A DNA stretch of 64,000 nucleotides from Thermoplasmatota archaeon. Its GTDB lineage: Archaea > Thermoplasmatota > Thermoplasmata > Thermoplasmatales > GCA-001856825. The position numbers and the translations under genes are program-made. The notes below the pieces were generated by a model that was given only the letters and a program-made list of their open reading frames with translations, searched no databases and had not been told where the DNA came from. The stretch covers positions 1 to 64,000 of the forward strand of contig JAMCUN010000026.1 of the NCBI GenBank assembly GCA_023381415.1. Direction: 5' to 3'. Shown piece by piece: positions 7,937-16,548 of the stretch. Position 1 is the stretch's first letter. Each line of letters opens with the position of its first letter.

Positions 7937-10900
7937 CTAGCCAGTGATTCTCTTTATTCTCACCTTGAGTTCCAGCCCGGAAACATCCCATAATTTTTCA
8001 GTTCCACCCTCAATTTCATTTTCTTCAGCCTGCGTGCTGGAAAGTATGTAGTCCCTGAACTGGGAAAAGGCATCCAAAAGGGCTTCGTCCCCGCCCACTT
8101 GAACGTAGATCCTGTCGGTATAGTCCAGGTTTGCGTCCTTCCTCATGCTTTGAATCCTCCTTACCATCTCCCTTGCAAGTCCTTCCATATACAGGTTTTT
8201 GTCGAATTCCCTGTTTATTAGAACCGAAAACTTTGATACCTCGTCCGAAACGAACCTATCGTCAAGGCGCTCCTTCACAGATACGTCTTCCCCTCCAATC
8301 TCCTTTCCCATTATGCTGACTTTGCCAGATTTTCTGAATGTTTCCTGTATCTCAGATCTTCTGAACTCCTCCTCTGCTTTGGCAAGGTCCCGCCCAAACA
8401 GCTTCCCTGCCGACTTCCTGTCAAGGAAGTAATCCTTCGACAGATAATCGTTCAGACTACCCATTGATACTGTCTTTGAGTTAAGCTCCTTCATAATCAG
8501 TTCCCTGTACTTCTCCACTACGCCCCTGTATTTTTCGTCCGTAACGACTATCTCCTTCACAGGTCTCCTCAGGATCAATCCGTTCTTCTGCCTTATTCTT
8601 CTTCCCTCCTCCACGATTTCCTTGACACTATTCATCTCTTCAATTATTGATGGATCAAATTCCTTCACATCTGGAAATCCGGAGAGGTGCACAGATTTCT
8701 CGTCCGTTAGTTTTCTGTATATATATTCTGAGAAGTAGGGTGTGAACGGTCCCAGCCCCTTGATTATGTTAACGATCGCGTTGTAAGTCACGTAGTATAG
8801 GGACTTCTTCTCCGGAGTCATCTCGTTGCTCCAGAAAGTGTCCCTAGAAAGTCTTAGGTACCACTGACTGAGGTCCAGGACGAGGTCCTTAAGGTCGTCA
8901 AGTGCCAGGTGGGGATCGTATTCATCCATGTGCCTTGTGACTGAGGCGATGCATTCGTTTGTCCTGTTTAGCAACCATCTATCAAGATCTGTCACCACCT
9001 CCTCTTCACCTGGCTTCCACCCGTCAAGGCGGGCATTTGTAGAGAACAGAAGATATGAATTGTACAGGGTGCCCAGTATCTTCCTTGAGAAATCTAGGGC
9101 AACATCCTCTGAGAATCTCTTCGGTTTCCACGGAGGTCCCTGGAAAAAGAACAGCCTTAAGGAATCCGTCCCTATCTTATCCAGTATCTCTCGTGGGTCT
9201 ACCTTGTCCCCCCTCGACTTGCTCATCTTCTCCCCGTTCGAGTTGAGCACGAACTCCATTACAACGACATTCTTGTACGCATTCCTGTCAAATAGCAGGG
9301 ATGATATCACATGGAGGGAATAGAACCAGCCTCTGGTCTGGTCTATTGCCTCGCTTATGAAGTCTACTGGATTGTTTTCCGAGAAAAGTTCATGATTCTC
9401 GAAAGGATAATGGAACTGGGCGAAAAAGGCAGAGCCGGAATCGAACCACGTGTCTATAGGATAAGGCTCCCTCACCATGTCCGTCCCGCAGACGCTGCAT
9501 TTCACCTTCACTTCGTCCACCATCGGGCGATGGAGCTCAAAGTTTTCAGGAACGAATGTTGCGTTTTCTAGCAATTCCTTCTTGCTGCCCGGAACAAAGA
9601 AGTGATTGTTCTTGCACGTCCAGACTGGAAGCGGTGTCCCCCAGAATCTGTTCCTAGAAAGTGCCCAGTCCTTTCCCTCCTCCAGGAAGTTCCCGAACCG
9701 GCCATCTCTTATGTGTTCTGGTTTCCAGTTTACTCTCTGATTGTATCTTACTACCTTGTCCCTTGCCTTCGAGACACCGATGTACCATGATTCCACCGGG
9801 TAGAATATGAGCCTTGTATCACATCTCCAGCAGAACGGGTATGAGTGCTCCGACTTCTCCGTCTTGAGAAGTTTGTGAGTTTCCTTCAGATATTCTATGA
9901 TACTGTCGCTTGCCTTCAGGACATCCATTCCCTTCCACGGGGATTCTAGCGATACCTTCCCGCTCTCGTCTACTGTGACATACAGTTCTCCTCCCTCCTT
10001 CTTCAGAACAGCGTAGTCGTCTGCCCCGAATGCGGGTGCAACATGAACAATACCAGAACCGTCTTCCTTTGTCACGAAATCACCGGCAACCACGTAGAGT
10101 CCGTTCTTGATCTTCAGGAAAGGTATGAGTTGCTCGTACTCGGTTCCGACAAACTCCGATCCTTTGCGAGCGTCCAGTACCTCGTACTTCTTGAGCACTG
10201 TCTTTGCCCTCTCCTCAACCACCCATATTTTATCTCCACCGTGGCTAACGAGGACGTAATTGAATTCCGGGTTGACTGCAAGGTATTCGTTTGCAGGAAG
10301 GGTCCATGGAGTGGTGGTCCAGACAAGGAAGTATTCATCTCTCCCCCTTATCTTGAATTTCACGTATATGGAAAAATCCTCAACCTCTTTGTAACCCTGA
10401 GAAACCTCGTGAGCGCTCAATGTAGTACCGCATCTTGGACAGTAAGGGGAGATTCTGAAATCCTTGAAAAGTAGGCCTTTCTTGTAGAGTTCCTTGAGTG
10501 CCCACCATTCGCTCTCAATGTACTCGTCCTTCATTGTGATGTATGCGTTATCATAATCCACCCAGAATCCAAGCCTTTTGGACACATCCTCCCATACCTT
10601 GACATATTCAAACACGCTCTCTTTGCATAGCTGGTTGAACTTTGAGAGGCCTAGTTTCTCTATCTCCGTCTTGTTCCTTATCCCTAGTTTCTTTTCAACT
10701 TCTATTTCCACTGGAAGCCCGTGGCAGTCCCATCCTGCAATCCTTGGATGAATGTCGAACCCCTTCATGGTCTTGTAGCGCAGGAACAGGTCCTTCATTG
10801 CCCTTGTCTCTGCGTGGCCTATGTGAGGCGGCCCATTAGCAGTCGGTGGACCTTCGACGAAAGAGAACCTTGGTTTCCCCCTGTTCACCACGAAAGATTG

Positions 10901-10987
10901 CTTCATGATGTTCTCCCTTTCCCAGTATTCGGAAACCTCCTTCTCAATCTTCAGCGAATCGAAGGATTGTGGGACTTCGTCCAGCAT
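7937..10987 (-). CDS. ileS: Isoleucyl-tRNA synthetase
   Basis: This is a class Ia synthetase for tRNA-Ile. From the ATG at 10987 (MLDEVPQSFDSLKIEKEV) it has 1016 residues, a normal archaeal length. It shows the HIGH-like motif GPPHIGHAE near residue 50, the CP1 editing domain with WTTTPWTLPANEYLAV, paired cysteines (CPRCG, CSVCGTDM), and the KMSKS motif near residue 600 (GEKMSKSRGDKVDP). The frame is open to 11092, but those residues are not family-like, and an AT-rich box at about 11012-11021 lies 26-33 bases before 10987 on this strand. ATG 11005 is a second possible start. Confidence 0.95.
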   Translation of the reverse strand: MLDEVPQSFDSLKIEKEVSEYWERENIMKQSFVVNRGKPRFSFVEGPPTANGPPHIGHAETRAMKDLFLRYKTMKGFDIHPRIAGWDCHGLPVEIEVEKKLGIRNKTEIEKLGLSKFNQLCKESVFEYVKVWEDVSKRLGFWVDYDNAYITMKDEYIESEWWALKELYKKGLLFKDFRISPYCPRCGTTLSAHEVSQGYKEVEDFSIYVKFKIRGRDEYFLVWTTTPWTLPANEYLAVNPEFNYVLVSHGGDKIWVVEERAKTVLKKYEVLDARKGSEFVGTEYEQLIPFLKIKNGLYVVAGDFVTKEDGSGIVHVAPAFGADDYAVLKKEGGELYVTVDESGKVSLESPWKGMDVLKASDSIIEYLKETHKLLKTEKSEHSYPFCWRCDTRLIFYPVESWYIGVSKARDKVVRYNQRVNWKPEHIRDGRFGNFLEEGKDWALSRNRFWGTPLPVWTCKNNHFFVPGSKKELLENATFVPENFELHRPMVDEVKVKCSVCGTDMVREPYPIDTWFDSGSAFFAQFHYPFENHELFSENNPVDFISEAIDQTRGWFYSLHVISSLLFDRNAYKNVVVMEFVLNSNGEKMSKSRGDKVDPREILDKIGTDSLRLFFFQGPPWKPKRFSEDVALDFSRKILGTLYNSYLLFSTNARLDGWKPGEEEVVTDLDRWLLNRTNECIASVTRHMDEYDPHLALDDLKDLVLDLSQWYLRLSRDTFWSNEMTPEKKSLYYVTYNAIVNIIKGLGPFTPYFSEYIYRKLTDEKSVHLSGFPDVKEFDPSIIEEMNSVKEIVEEGRRIRQKNGLILRRPVKEIVVTDEKYRGVVEKYRELIMKELNSKTVSMGSLNDYLSKDYFLDRKSAGKLFGRDLAKAEEEFRRSEIQETFRKSGKVSIMGKEIGGEDVSVKERLDDRFVSDEVSKFSVLINREFDKNLYMEGLAREMVRRIQSMRKDANLDYTDRIYVQVGGDEALLDAFSQFRDYILSSTQAEENEIEGGTEKLWDVSGLELKVRIKRITG

Positions 10988-11320
10988 AAGCAACTTTATG
11001 TGCATCAGATTGATAATTTTTGTCCAGGCCTCTACATTCATTCTGATGCTTGCGATACATGTCTTTGACGTGGATACTGGAGCACAAATCACTTATCATT
11101 GAACCCCTAATTGGCCTATCCATAGAAGAATGCCACTCCGTCATTTCAGGGAGGATTATGCGTGCAGATGCATTCGGCACCTCGATTCAGCTAAAGCATC
11201 AATAGTACTGATTCTATGCGATGGAGGCGGAAATTGCGGCATGATGACACACTTTCGGGCTGGCCTGAATAAACCCTTAAATATGCAGTTCAAATTCCCT
11301 TTGCAACACCGGTGATATAA
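10988..11320 (+). other. Intergenic region between ileS and the L44e operon
   Basis: This 333-base gap separates two divergent transcription units. It holds the ileS TATA-like box (about 11012-11021, minus strand) and the L44e TATA box (11276-11285). Open frames within it have no family resemblance. I see no RNA gene in the middle part (11022-11270). Confidence 0.5.
11276..11285 (+). promoter_or_regulatory. TATA box of the L44e operon
   Basis: CTTAAATATG lies about 40 bases before the TTG start. The transcript would have a short leader of about 15 bases that includes a Shine-Dalgarno GGTGAT at 11311-11316, so this operon is not leaderless. Confidence 0.5.
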
Positions 11321-11608
11321 TTGAAGTTACCTAGAAAGGTTATGAGATATTGTCCTCACTGTAAGAAACATACTGAGCAGGAGATAGAGAGGGTTAAGAA
11401 GAAGAAGGCAAGCGAGCTCAGGAAGGGCCAGAGGAGGTTCAGGAGGGTTACTTCTGGTTATGGTGGATTCCCCAGGCCAGTTTACGAAGGCAGGGAGAAA
11501 CCTACGAAGAGAATAAACATAAGGTACAGGTGCCTTGAATGCAAGAAGGCTTACCACACCCCAACCTGGAGGGCGAAGAAGTTCGAACTGGCAGAGGTGG
11601 AAGCGTAA
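11321..11608 (+). CDS. rpl44e: Large ribosomal subunit protein L44e
   Basis: The 95-residue protein matches eukaryotic/archaeal L44e (eL42): MKLPRKVMRYCPHCKKHTEQ, then KKKASELRKGQRRFRRVTSGYGGFP, then RYRCLECKKAYHTP. The two CxxC pairs form its zinc site. TTG 11321 is preferred because the MKLP start aligns with the family and GGTGAT precedes it by five bases; ATG 11342 would lose seven residues. It is the first gene of the L44e-S27e-aIF2alpha-Nop10-PAC2 operon, an order widely conserved in archaea. Confidence 0.95.
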   Translation: MKLPRKVMRYCPHCKKHTEQEIERVKKKKASELRKGQRRFRRVTSGYGGFPRPVYEGREKPTKRINIRYRCLECKKAYHTPTWRAKKFELAEVEA

Positions 11609-11797
11609 ATGCCTGAGAAGATCAAGGGAATGGACAAGTCGTTCGTAAAGATCAAGTGCCCCGACTGCGGAACAGAGACAATTACCTACGCAAGGGGCTC
11701 CACGGAGGTCAAGTGCTCCGTATGCAACACAGTGCTTGCAAAGCCGACCGGCGGCAAGTTCGAGATAAACGGACAAATAACCGGAGAATTTAAATGA
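11609..11797 (+). CDS. rps27e: Small ribosomal subunit protein S27e
   Basis: The 62-residue protein has the S27e zinc finger: FVKIKCPDCGTETITYARGS followed by VKCSVCNTVLAKPTGGKF. It starts directly after the L44e stop codon and its stop overlaps the aIF2-alpha ATG by four bases (ATGA), which points to translational coupling. Confidence 0.95.
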   Translation: MPEKIKGMDKSFVKIKCPDCGTETITYARGSTEVKCSVCNTVLAKPTGGKFEINGQITGEFK

Positions 11798-12552
11798 AGA
11801 AGAGGGACCCAGAGATTGGGGATCTTGTAGTCTGCACAGTGAAGGATGTCCGCGATTTCGGTGTAGTCTGCAGCCTTGACGAGTATACTGGAAAGGAAGG
11901 TTTCATTCATATAACAGAAGTGTCATCCGGCTGGATAAAGTACATAAGGGACTATGTAAGGGAAGGCAAAAGGATAGTATGCAAGGTCCTGGATGCCAAC
12001 CCATCAAGGGGAAGGTTTGACCTTTCCCTCAGGAGAGTTAATGACCATCAGAAGAGGGAAAAACTGAAAGAGTGGAAGAACGAGCAAAGAGCAGAAAAGA
12101 TCATCGCGAACCTTCTGACTCAGTTTCAGGGTAAGCTTGACAATGCAGCCATAATGGACGAGATGGAGGAGAAGTTTGGGTCTCTGTCCTACGCCCTGGA
12201 AACGGCTGCGGCAGACCCTGAACAGTTTTCTTCTGAAATGAAGAACAAGGAGTGGGCTTCAGCAGTAGTGGCTTATGCAAAGGAGAATCTGAAACCTCCA
12301 GTTGCAGAAGTGAGGGGCATAATAAAGCTGAAGCATAGCTCTGGCGATGGCATCGAGATAATCAAGAAGGCGCTCCACGCTGGAGAGAAGGAAGGGATTG
12401 AGATAACATACCTAGGAGCTCCACAATACAGGATAATATCCAGGGCAGAGGACGCGAAGATTGCAGAGGAGAATATGAGGAAGAGCGGGGAGGAGATTGT
12501 CGCATACATAGAGAAACACGGCGGAACTGGAGAAGGGCCGGTGAAAGAGTGA
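11794..12552 (+). CDS. Translation initiation factor aIF2 alpha subunit
   Basis: aIF2-alpha is part of the heterotrimer that brings initiator Met-tRNA to the small subunit. The 252-residue protein has an N-terminal S1/OB domain (PEIGDLVVCTVKDVRDFGVVCSLDEYTGKEGFIHITEVSSGWIKYIRDYVREGKRIVCKVL, then GRFDLSLRRV), a central helical region and a C-terminal alpha/beta domain (YLGAPQYRIISRAEDAKIAEE). Length is normal. The start overlaps S27e and the stop overlaps Nop10. Confidence 0.95.
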   Translation: MKKRDPEIGDLVVCTVKDVRDFGVVCSLDEYTGKEGFIHITEVSSGWIKYIRDYVREGKRIVCKVLDANPSRGRFDLSLRRVNDHQKREKLKEWKNEQRAEKIIANLLTQFQGKLDNAAIMDEMEEKFGSLSYALETAAADPEQFSSEMKNKEWASAVVAYAKENLKPPVAEVRGIIKLKHSSGDGIEIIKKALHAGEKEGIEITYLGAPQYRIISRAEDAKIAEENMRKSGEEIVAYIEKHGGTGEGPVKE

Positions 12553-12710
12553 AGAGCCTGATATATAAATGCACAACATGCGGCAACTATACGCTTGAAA
12601 GCAGATGCCCCAAATGCGGTTCCCAGACAATTTCTACAATCCCTCCAAGGTTTTCTCCCCAGGACAAATACGGGAAGTACAGGATGAAGATGCTTTACGG
12701 GAAGGAATGA
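12549..12710 (+). CDS. nop10: H/ACA ribonucleoprotein component Nop10
   Basis: This 53-residue protein is a core subunit of H/ACA guide RNPs, which pseudouridylate rRNA together with Cbf5, L7Ae and Gar1. It starts GTG at 12549 (GTGA overlap with aIF2-alpha) and reads MKSLIYKCTTCGNYTLESRC, then PKCGSQT, then PPRFSPQDKYGKYR, which is the full archaeal Nop10 signature with four zinc cysteines. Cbf5 is encoded about 2.4 kb downstream on the other strand. Confidence 0.93.
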   Translation: MKSLIYKCTTCGNYTLESRCPKCGSQTISTIPPRFSPQDKYGKYRMKMLYGKE

Positions 12711-12714
12711 GAAT

Positions 12715-13467
12715 ATGGAAAGTGTAATAGTTAGAATGGCTGACAATGTGAAGTTGAAGAATTCAGTGCTCATAGTTGGACTTCCAGGAATTGGGAACGT
12801 TGGAAAGATAACTGCTGACTTCCTGATAGAAACACTCAAGGCAAAGAAACTTGCTGACGTTTTTTCCCACCATCTACCACCACAGGTCCTGATGAATGAG
12901 GATGCTATGGCCAGACTGGTGAGGAATGAACTGTACTACAAGAAGAGGAAGGAAGGGGATGTTATTTTTTTCACTGGAGATTTCCAGGGTCTGACTTCAC
13001 AGGGACAGTACGAGATATGCTACAAAGTGCTGGAACTTGGAACAAAGTTTGACGTGAGAAGGATAATCACCCTCGGAGGTTACCAGATAGGAAAACTTAT
13101 GGAGGTTCCGAGGGTACTGGGCGCTTACACTTCAAAAGAGGTGAAGGAGGAAGTGGAAAAGCTCGGCGTGATATTTTCAAAGAATGAGCCAGGAGGGGGA
13201 ATAGTGGGGGGAGCGGGTCTTTTCCTAGGAATGGGTATGGAACTTTTCGACCTTCCTGGGGTATGCCTCATGGGGGAGACTTCAGGCTACTTCACTGACC
13301 CTAAATCTGCCAAGCAGGTGGCAAAAGTCCTAGTAGATTACCTGAAACTTGGAACTGACACTTCAGGACTCGATGAGAGAATCAAGGAAATTGAAGACAT
13401 AACCAGCAGGATGATAGAGACCCCGCAGCAAGAGGAAAGGAAAGAGGACCTTGGATATTTTGGATGA
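12715..13467 (+). CDS. PAC2 family proteasome assembly chaperone-like protein
   Basis: The 250-residue protein belongs to the PAC2 family (COG2047). It has SVLIVGLPGIGNVGKITADFLIETL near the N-terminus, HHLPPQVLMNEDAMARL, FTGDFQGLTSQGQYEICYKVLEL and GGYQIGKL, then GGGIVGGAGLFLGMG and LMGETSGYFTDPKSAKQV. Archaeal relatives include PbaB-type chaperones implicated in proteasome assembly. It is the last gene of the L44e operon, four bases after nop10, a placement shared by many archaea. The C-terminal 35 residues are charged and may bind a partner. Confidence 0.88.
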   Translation: MESVIVRMADNVKLKNSVLIVGLPGIGNVGKITADFLIETLKAKKLADVFSHHLPPQVLMNEDAMARLVRNELYYKKRKEGDVIFFTGDFQGLTSQGQYEICYKVLELGTKFDVRRIITLGGYQIGKLMEVPRVLGAYTSKEVKEEVEKLGVIFSKNEPGGGIVGGAGLFLGMGMELFDLPGVCLMGETSGYFTDPKSAKQVAKVLVDYLKLGTDTSGLDERIKEIEDITSRMIETPQQEERKEDLGYFG

Positions 13468-13620
13468 TTTCTGCAAAAGAATGAACCCGTCCAGTGGAAA
13501 AGATCACCATCCATGCTTGCCTTAAATGGCATCGAATGGTGGTCACAGCTGCAATCAACCCTTGGTCGCTTTCCGGGTGTGATGATCAGCCATTTTCTTT
13601 GAGCCTGCCGAGACGTTAAT

Positions 13621-13628
13621 GATATATA
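13621..13628 (+). promoter_or_regulatory. TATA box of the 54-residue protein gene
   Basis: GATATATA lies about 25 bases before ATG 13649 and supports a leaderless start there rather than the upstream ATG in frame at 13619. Confidence 0.45.
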
Positions 13629-13648
13629 GGTCTGGTTTATCAGCAAAT

Positions 13649-13813
13649 ATGGAAGAGCTTCTTGTTCACTTCGACATTTTCCTCGAAAACTCGAAATTCT
13701 ATGCAAAGGTAAAGAGCGAAATGGGAGGTTTGAGGGAATTCTCTGCAAGAAACATAGACAAACTGATGGAGCAGGTTATAATAGATATCAGTGAGGAGTT
13801 CGAGAATATCTAA
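13649..13813 (+). CDS. Small acidic hypothetical protein
   Basis: I do not recognise this 54-residue protein (MEELLVHFDIFLENSKFYAK, then VKSEMGGLREFSARNIDKLM, then EQVIIDISEEFENI). It looks like two or three amphipathic helices with no metal site or signal. A TATA box at the leaderless distance makes expression likely. It lies alone between the PAC2 operon and the convergent antiporter gene. Confidence 0.5.
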   Translation: MEELLVHFDIFLENSKFYAKVKSEMGGLREFSARNIDKLMEQVIIDISEEFENI

Positions 13814-13859
13814 ACTCTTCGTTTTCGCCAGACCCGCGCCAGCGATCCAAGGGGAATTC

Positions 13860-15095
13860 CTATACCTCTTCCTTGTGCAGGGCCCTGTATATGCGTCCCA
13901 TTAGGAGGGGTTGGACCGTTAGAGACGTGAATATTATTATCAGGACAATAGCTTCTATCGCCTGCCCCCAGTACTGAAGGAGAACGTTACCCGTATCCGT
14001 ACCTATGATCAGCACAGTGGGTGCCAGGATTGCTGGAAATATACCTCTCGTTCCCTCCAGTCCTACGAAAAGCAGGTCACCATATTTCATGTTCAGGTCT
14101 ACCGACCCCGCCAGAACCACCGCGAACGGCCTCACCACGAATATGAGTATAAGCGAGATCAGAACACCTGGTATCAGGAAAGAGATGAGGATAGAGAGGT
14201 TGATTGATGCCCCGAGGAAGACGAATATCAGTATAGCTGCGAAGGTGGATATGTTATCCATGAACGATTTGTAGCTCTCAAATTCAGTGTCCCTCGGCAT
14301 GAAATTCCCTGACAGAACACCGAATATTGCAGCAGCCATGTACCCGGAACCACCGGCCACTACCGTTATTGAGTACGCAGAGAGGCCGAACAGCAGGAAC
14401 ATTGCTGTATAATACTCCTTGAAATCCTTTGGGAGTTTTACTCTCAGGAGGTAGAGCAGGCCGAAGAGGGCTCCGGAAATCAGTATCGGAAATAGCCCCT
14501 GCGTGAAGAGGACGTACAGGAATATGCTGTTGAATGAGAAGGAAGGTGATTGGATGTAAGATATGTTACCGGGAAGGAATATCAGTATCACTATCACAAG
14601 GAACAGGTACGAGAACGGATCGTTGAACACAGACTCCGTTATTAGAAGCGTCGAAGGCACCTCTGAAACCTTGGTCTTTCTCAAGGAAGTGATCACGGAT
14701 GCCGGGTCAGTCGAGGATATTATCGCACCGACAACAAATCCGACCCACACCGGGGCCTTAAGGAGAAAAACTAGGATCACTCCTGTCGTGATACCTGTCA
14801 CGAACAGGACGAACGTCAGCATCATAGATAGAGGCTTGACAATCCTCCTGAGAAGGTACCTTGGAATCTTCGCCGATTCCGCAAGTATCACAAATGCGGC
14901 CCCTATTGGACCAACGTAGTTGTAGAAGAGGAGATACGCCTCGGACGGCTTTATCAGGGCCAGGACGGGCCCGACAACGATTCCAAGGGCCAGAAGGTAA
15001 GGGATGTACACAGTTCCTGTAAGCCTCGCTATCAGCGTTGCGAGGTAGCCAAGCGTCAACGCTATCAAGATGGGAGCGAGGAAACTGCTGTACAC
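13860..15095 (-). CDS. CPA1-type Na+(K+)/H+ antiporter
   Basis: The 411-residue protein has about 12-13 membrane helices and the landmarks of cation/proton antiporters of the NhaP type: GAIISSTDPASVITSLRK (unwound helix with the conserved D) and TESVFNDPFSYLFLV, where the ND pair is the expected ion-binding site of electroneutral members. GLEGTRGIFPAILAP near the C-terminus matches the GxRG segment. There is no cytosolic regulatory domain. In an acidophile such antiporters help ion and pH balance, but the ion is not evident here. It is downstream of cbf5 in the reverse orientation order, 30 bases after it is expected to start independently. Confidence 0.85.
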   Translation of the reverse strand: MYSSFLAPILIALTLGYLATLIARLTGTVYIPYLLALGIVVGPVLALIKPSEAYLLFYNYVGPIGAAFVILAESAKIPRYLLRRIVKPLSMMLTFVLFVTGITTGVILVFLLKAPVWVGFVVGAIISSTDPASVITSLRKTKVSEVPSTLLITESVFNDPFSYLFLVIVILIFLPGNISYIQSPSFSFNSIFLYVLFTQGLFPILISGALFGLLYLLRVKLPKDFKEYYTAMFLLFGLSAYSITVVAGGSGYMAAAIFGVLSGNFMPRDTEFESYKSFMDNISTFAAILIFVFLGASINLSILISFLIPGVLISLILIFVVRPFAVVLAGSVDLNMKYGDLLFVGLEGTRGIFPAILAPTVLIIGTDTGNVLLQYWGQAIEAIVLIIIFTSLTVQPLLMGRIYRALHKEEV

Positions 15096-15125
15096 TTATG
15101 TATATAAGCTGATGATTAAAATATT

Positions 15126-15974
15126 TTATATAGAAGTACCCTGGCTCTTCCACCCCTTGGGATAGACGCCCCTGTCAACAAGCACAACCTCTGGCTTTAC
15201 GTTCTCCCCGACCCTGGTACCCATCGCAAGGAGCTCCCCCTTCGGGCTCATTATCCTGACAGTCTTCCCTTCCCCGTAATCCTCTAATATCCCCTTCCTG
15301 AACACGCTTGCACCGTGGGCAATTGCATCTATGGCGCTCTCCTTGACTATGACCCTGGGGTAGTCCTTCGTTACCTGCTCCGGGTCTAGAATCATTTCTG
15401 AAAGCATCTTGCTGTTTCCCTCTTTGTGGAGAGTGAAGGCGTCCTTCAGCCTCTGGAGCGTGGTGAGGTAAGATTCGTCAAGCGGCCCGCTCCTAGTTCT
15501 CCTGAGTTCCACCATGTTAGCTCCGACAAGCAAGGCATCTCCCATGTCCCTGCAGAGGGTCCTCACATATACCCCGGACTCCACATTTGCCTTGAACAGG
15601 ACGTACCTTTCCTTCATCTCAATCACCCTGAGCGAATATATCTCCCTCTTCCTCAGGTTCCTCGCAACCGCGGACCTCAGCGGAGGGAACTGGAATATCT
15701 GACCTGTGAACTCCTTCATAATTTCCTCAACCCTAACCCTGTCGACCTGCTTGTGGAGAAGCATCAGGGAAACGTACTCCTTCCCCTGTTCGTGAAGGAA
15801 ATCTGCGAGCCTTGTAGCCTTCTCCAGTCCGACCGGGAGCACGCCCGTCACGTTCGGATCGAGAGTCCCTACATGACCTGCCTTGGATATTCCCAGTATC
15901 TCCTTCACCCAAGCCGACACCTGGTGCGAAGTTGGACCCCGGGGTTTGTCTATAACTACGAACCCGAAGTTCAA
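15126..15974 (-). CDS. cbf5: Pseudouridine synthase Cbf5 / TruB family
   Basis: Cbf5 is the catalytic subunit of archaeal H/ACA RNPs and also makes Psi55 in tRNA. The 282-residue protein begins NFGFVVIDKPRGPTSHQVSAW, has the catalytic Asp in GHVGTLDPNVTGVLPVGLEKATRL, ESGVYVRTLCRDMGDAL and a C-terminal PUA domain (IVKESAIDAIAHGASVFRKG to EVVLVDRGVYPKGW). The TTG at 15974 begins close to the first family-conserved residues and follows the cmk stop by seven bases. It is slightly shorter at the N-terminus than Cbf5 of Methanogens and Thermococci. It is the last gene of the long ribosomal cluster. Confidence 0.92.
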   Translation of the reverse strand: MNFGFVVIDKPRGPTSHQVSAWVKEILGISKAGHVGTLDPNVTGVLPVGLEKATRLADFLHEQGKEYVSLMLLHKQVDRVRVEEIMKEFTGQIFQFPPLRSAVARNLRKREIYSLRVIEMKERYVLFKANVESGVYVRTLCRDMGDALLVGANMVELRRTRSGPLDESYLTTLQRLKDAFTLHKEGNSKMLSEMILDPEQVTKDYPRVIVKESAIDAIAHGASVFRKGILEDYGEGKTVRIMSPKGELLAMGTRVGENVKPEVVLVDRGVYPKGWKSQGTSI

Positions 15975-15981
15975 TCTTTCT

Positions 15982-16548
15982 TCAATGGTCCTTTCCGCCG
16001 GTTCCTTTCCGAATATCGAGCCCGTTGATTATCACCTCCGCAACCCCTTCTGCGCTGTCGTTGCTTGAGTCTACCACAAGGTCATATATGGACGTGTCCC
16101 TGTAGTCTATGCCGTAGTACTTCTTGTATCGTTCCCACTCGCTCTCCTCCCTCTCCCTCATCTGGAAAAGGACGTTATCTCCATTTTCACCGACCCTGTA
16201 ATGGAGGGATCCCCTTATCCTCCCAAGCCTCACATCCTCCCTCGCATCCACGAAAACCTTGAATGCGTCTATACCGTTCAGATGGCACAGCCACCCGGAG
16301 AGCCTTGATTCAACAATTACGTTCTCCTTCCCTCTCAGTATCTCGAGGAGGAAGTCGTCTAGCATCCTGTCGTACCTGCCGTCCTTCTCAGCTTCGCTGC
16401 CAAGTTGAGCAAGGGAGATGTTCATCTCTTTTGCCCTCTCACGGAAAATCTTACCTCCGGTGACCAGTTCATAGGACAGCCTGTTACTGACGATTTCAGC
16501 AACAGTAGTCTTACCGCTGCCCGGCGGGCCTGATATAGTTATCCTCAT
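15982..16548 (-). CDS. cmk: Cytidylate kinase
   Basis: The enzyme phosphorylates CMP/dCMP. The 188-residue protein has an N-terminal P-loop (RITISGPPGSGKTTVAEIVSNRL), YELVTGGKIFRERAKEMNISLAQL, and the ESRLSGWLCH segment typical of archaeal Cmk, followed by a lid with RIRGSLHYR. The start lies 38 bases inside the end of the DUF106 gene, one of the longest overlaps in this cluster. The order secY-adk-DUF106-cmk-cbf5 is a conserved archaeal arrangement. Confidence 0.92.
   Translation of the reverse strand: MRITISGPPGSGKTTVAEIVSNRLSYELVTGGKIFRERAKEMNISLAQLGSEAEKDGRYDRMLDDFLLEILRGKENVIVESRLSGWLCHLNGIDAFKVFVDAREDVRLGRIRGSLHYRVGENGDNVLFQMREREESEWERYKKYYGIDYRDTSIYDLVVDSSNDSAEGVAEVIINGLDIRKGTGGKDH

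Noticed and set aside
11130-11315. A 61-codon plus-strand frame upstream of L44e
   Set aside because: It covers the L44e promoter and has no resemblance to a protein family.
12273-12839. A 188-codon frame on the minus strand opposite aIF2-alpha and nop10
   Set aside because: It runs antisense to well-supported genes and its translation has no family pattern.
13579-13630. GTGATGA at 13579 as a possible C box of a C/D guide RNA
   Set aside because: No CTGA D box or second C/D pair lies at the right distance.
13338-13748. A 136-codon minus-strand frame between the PAC2 gene and the 54-residue gene
   Set aside because: It overlaps the end of PAC2 antisense and is rich in Ser, Arg and Cys without pattern.
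15426-16028. A 200-codon plus-strand frame opposite cbf5
   Set aside because: It is the antisense shadow of a strongly conserved gene.
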